DNA of 64,000 nucleotides from Sphaerulina vaccinii (lineage: Eukaryota; Ascomycota; Dothideomycetes; Mycosphaerellales; Mycosphaerellaceae), in contig JAKUDP010000002.1 in the NCBI GenBank assembly GCA_022570795.1, positions 496,001 to 560,000 on the forward strand, written 5' to 3'. A model generated the notes under the pieces. That model was given only the letters and a program-made list of their open reading frames with translations, was not told the origin of the DNA and made no database searches. Position numbers and translations under genes: made by a program. The stretch's first letter is position 1; the number at the start of each line of letters is the position of its first letter. Shown here piece by piece: positions 61,915-64,000 of the stretch.

Positions 61915-63065
61915 TCCTCGAAGCATGCAGCATGCAGAATTGGCGGACATCCGTTGTAGTAGCAAAAGCAATCATCATCTTGCACCCAGTGTCCAATAAT
62001 CTTGTTGATATGAAAGGGAAAAGCTGAGACAATAATTGGGACATGCGAGCTGCGGAGTTGGGTCAACCTTTCCAGTCATCAGATCTGTCAGGCAGTGGTT
62101 GGTGTAGGCGGACGTCCATTGTACCAGGTGGATCATCTTGGATGCTCTCCCATCACCGTCTTCTCCTGTTGGATTGTGTTGCACGGTATTCAATCTGACA
62201 GGTACGGTCGAGATCTCCTGCCTGCCTAATATTGGGCTTCGAGATGTGTAGAGTGTAGGTAGCTCGTTTCGATGAGTCTAGCCATCCTACATTGACTTGG
62301 TACTTTCCAGTATTAGGCACAGAATGCTGTAGTCGTCATGAAAGTATTATTTGTGAATTGCTAGACATCGTAGTTATGTAATTTCCGTCCGAACTATACG
62401 CACGTCAACAGAAATATCAAGAATGCCTTTCCTGAACGACTTCTTGAAGAAGATCTTCTGCTGCGGATGCATCACTAAGGAATCCTCGACGACAGAGTAG
62501 GATCATAGCATAGCATAGTAGCGCGTTCGGTACTGACCAAGTATTCTAGTAGTGCATCAAGTACAAGAAACAATGTCGAGATACCTCTAGCTTTGTCTGG
62601 ACGGCGAATGCAACGAGGCGATCGCATTTCGGCACTCGCACGGGGATCTCACCCAGAGGAGGCTGCAGGTCATGTGAGTAATGGGTTTCCTGGCTATGAG
62701 GGGCCTGTATCGACGAGAAGTCGCATGTAATGAAAATTGGTTGAGCGAGAAAGTTGATGTTTCTTAGCGCTGGCTTCTGATATTGTGGATGGGGTCGCAG
62801 TGATGCCATGAAATCGACTGCTTGCGGTCAATATTGACCTGATCGATCAAACTGTCTTGACTTTGGCTGAGCGTGCGGAGCGTGCGGTTGAGCTGATGTG
62901 CTGTGTACCCATGTGGGCTGTGGATGTGTATAGCCTGTCAGGATCTGTCAGTAGACGCTGCCTCGAAGGCTGCAGCGTGATTGTAGAGTCGGCGGACATT
63001 CGTTGTATCGTCAGGATGCACTCCTTTCAGAGTCCAATCTTGTTGATTCTTGTACACGGTACTGC
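61915..63065. repeat. Three degenerate copies of a ~110-bp unit
   Basis: The core GGCGGAC(A/G)T(C/T)C(G/A)TTGTA occurs at 61942-61958, 62107-62123 and 62991-63007, all in the same orientation. Flanks are also related: CCTCGAAGC...GCAG before the first and third, and (A/G)TC(A/C)...CTTG...TTGTTGAT after them. The minus strand of the third copy reads VYKNQQDWTLKGVHPDD and TTNVRRLYNHAAAFEAAS. The first copy keeps QQDYWTLGA and TTDVRQF in shifted frames. They look like decayed duplicates of a coding segment. Confidence 0.6.
62423..62500 (+). CDS. Possible 25-residue Cys-rich micropeptide
   Basis: Reads MPFLNDFLKKIFCCGC then a short polar tail. An amphipathic helix followed by a CCxC cluster is the pattern of lipidated (palmitoylated) peptides. 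It stands alone, with no detected exon before it. It could be chance, or a remnant of a longer gene. Confidence 0.25.
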   Translation: MPFLNDFLKKIFCCGCITKESSTTE

Positions 63066-63405
63066 GCAGATCATCCGCGCTGGCATACTACTTTAGTCTT
63101 GTCATTGACTTTGACAGCATCAGCTCGCTGCAAATCCCGCTGCGCCTCATGTTCGGCAGGTCAACAGATTGTCTCCTGAGGTAGAGCTCCATATACTTGG
63201 AATGGAAAATCACTGCTGAGCAGTTGAACTGGTACAAATGCAAGCATACGACTATCGTCTTGTCATTGGCTTTTGCATCGTCGGACTTGCCACGGCGCCT
63301 CATATTCGGCATGTGATTGTCCTGATACCTCAGAGCAACCTCCTTTGCCTCCGGATCGAGGCTCTGAACGGCCTCTGCAGATCAGTATAATGCTTGGGAC
63401 TGTGC
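62959..63405 (-). pseudogene. Coding-like relic with a tandem duplication, unrecognised family
   Basis: From a good acceptor (TACTGATCTGCAG, about 63375) the minus strand reads AEAVQSLDPEAKEVALRYQD, then NHMPNMRRRGKSDDAKANDKT. After a spacer there is a second, diverged copy (VDLPNMRRSGICSELMLSKSMT) ending at TAG 63088. In the same frame this continues as YASADDLRSTVYKNQQDWTL...FEAASTDRS before another stop. The run looks like real protein with an internal duplication and at least one stop. An upstream frame at 63498-63710 (MEGLQDLMFRSWYKD) may be its 5' part. Family unknown. Confidence 0.4.
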
Positions 63406-63711
63406 CAAATATACTGTACTGAATGCTGGTGGTTGATCTGGCGTGGGTGCCACGTGTGTCAATGTGATGAACCGCGCTGATGGAGCATTGTCAACGATTA
63501 GCAAGCATGAAGTTCAGGTACCATCTGCCGTAATGATACGCTAGATCTTCGTACTTGTCTTGAAACGTGCAAACTGCCGTCGGTCGCGCAGCACGTCGTG
63601 GCAAGGAAGAATTCCTCCTCGTGCTGGTGGCCAGATGAGGAAGTCTCTTGTGCCTGACAGCTAACGTCCTTATACCAGGATCTAAACATCAAATCCTGCA
63701 AACCTTCCATA

Positions 63712-63814
63712 GTACAGTGGTGCTAGCCGAGTGTTAATAGCTCGGGCGTAGCTAGTCGCGCAACGGTATGTGCTGCGCACAGACCAGTGGCCACTTCGGC
63801 TAGCACCACTGTAC
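63712..63814. repeat. Inverted repeat, 22-bp arms
   Basis: The left arm 63712-63733 (GTACAGTGGTGCTAGCCGAGTG) pairs with 63792-63814 with one bulged base; the loop is 58 nt. Ends are GTAC on both sides. No clear target-site duplication. It may be a MITE-like hairpin or the footprint of a DNA transposon. Confidence 0.75.
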
Positions 63815-64000
63815 CGCTCTGGTAATCCCGGCAGTGTCAGGCACACACTTTGAGCCCTGCCTGGAGCAATCGTGCATTCGTTGTTTATCCGGAGTAGCTG
63901 CCGACGTCTGCCGGTAGCTCACGGAGTGCTAGCAACGTGAATTTGCGAAAGCTAGGTGGAGTATCCCAGTATCTTGCCAGAGCTCTTGAAAGTGCAGTTC

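Larger units (their letters stand above)
61433..64000. other. Gene-poor right end with degenerate coding-like repeats
   Basis: 2.57 kb after the flippase. No intact gene is supportable. It contains three degraded copies of a 110-bp unit, two copies of another coding-like unit on the minus strand, a short Cys-rich frame and an inverted repeat, each listed separately. Confidence 0.5.

Overview
The window is nuclear DNA of a filamentous ascomycete, most likely a Dothideomycete. Genes are dense on both strands and most introns are 47-56 nt, with GTAHGT/GTGAGT-like donors, CTAAC/CTGAC branch points and YAG acceptors. The protein families are typical of such fungi: DUF3176, DUF4470, RO-10 dynactin, an MFS siderophore transporter and LPxELRNxIYE-type proteins. 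The class is inferred from gene content. Exon limits were set by hand from splice signals and reading phase.

Left part (0-32 kb): ALG8 (-) and a GH47 alpha-mannosidase (+) stand head to head. They are followed by an LPAELRNKIYE protein, an old-yellow-enzyme flavin oxidoreductase, a four-RRM Nrd1/Msa2-like RNA-binding protein, an F-box-like gene with an in-frame stop, a small coiled-coil protein, an EamA/SLC35F-type transporter, and a TPR-DUF4470 gene interrupted by TGA. Next come a PMP47-like peroxisomal carrier, an AVT-type vacuolar amino-acid transporter, dynactin RO-10, two unrecognised proteins, an ornithine-cyclodeaminase family protein, and a protein whose last exon carries a Cys-rich zinc-binding-like module.

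Middle (32-50 kb): MGST3-type MAPEG protein, a 2 kb gene-poor stretch with a histidine-phosphatase-like relic, a DUF3176 membrane protein, a three-exon 88-residue gene, mitochondrial GTPase MTG1, family X DNA polymerase, a siderophore transporter with an SreA-type GATA box, CDC42, and a 1034-residue Ser/Pro-rich protein.

Right part (50-64 kb): a small minus-strand gene with a possible frame break, a GFA-domain protein convergent with a Rossmann-fold oxidoreductase, a multi-ubiquitin-like-domain protein, an F-box protein, a small predicted mitochondrial protein, and the DRS2-type lipid flippase. The last 2.5 kb has no clear intact gene. It holds degenerate copies of coding-like sequence and a 22-bp inverted repeat.

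There is no operon logic and no obvious biosynthetic cluster; this is mostly housekeeping sequence. Three themes recur: N-glycan synthesis and trimming (ALG8, GH47), polarity and trafficking (CDC42, DRS2, RO-10), and several lineage-specific genes with broken or cryptic reading frames. No tRNA, rRNA, CRISPR or intact transposon was seen.
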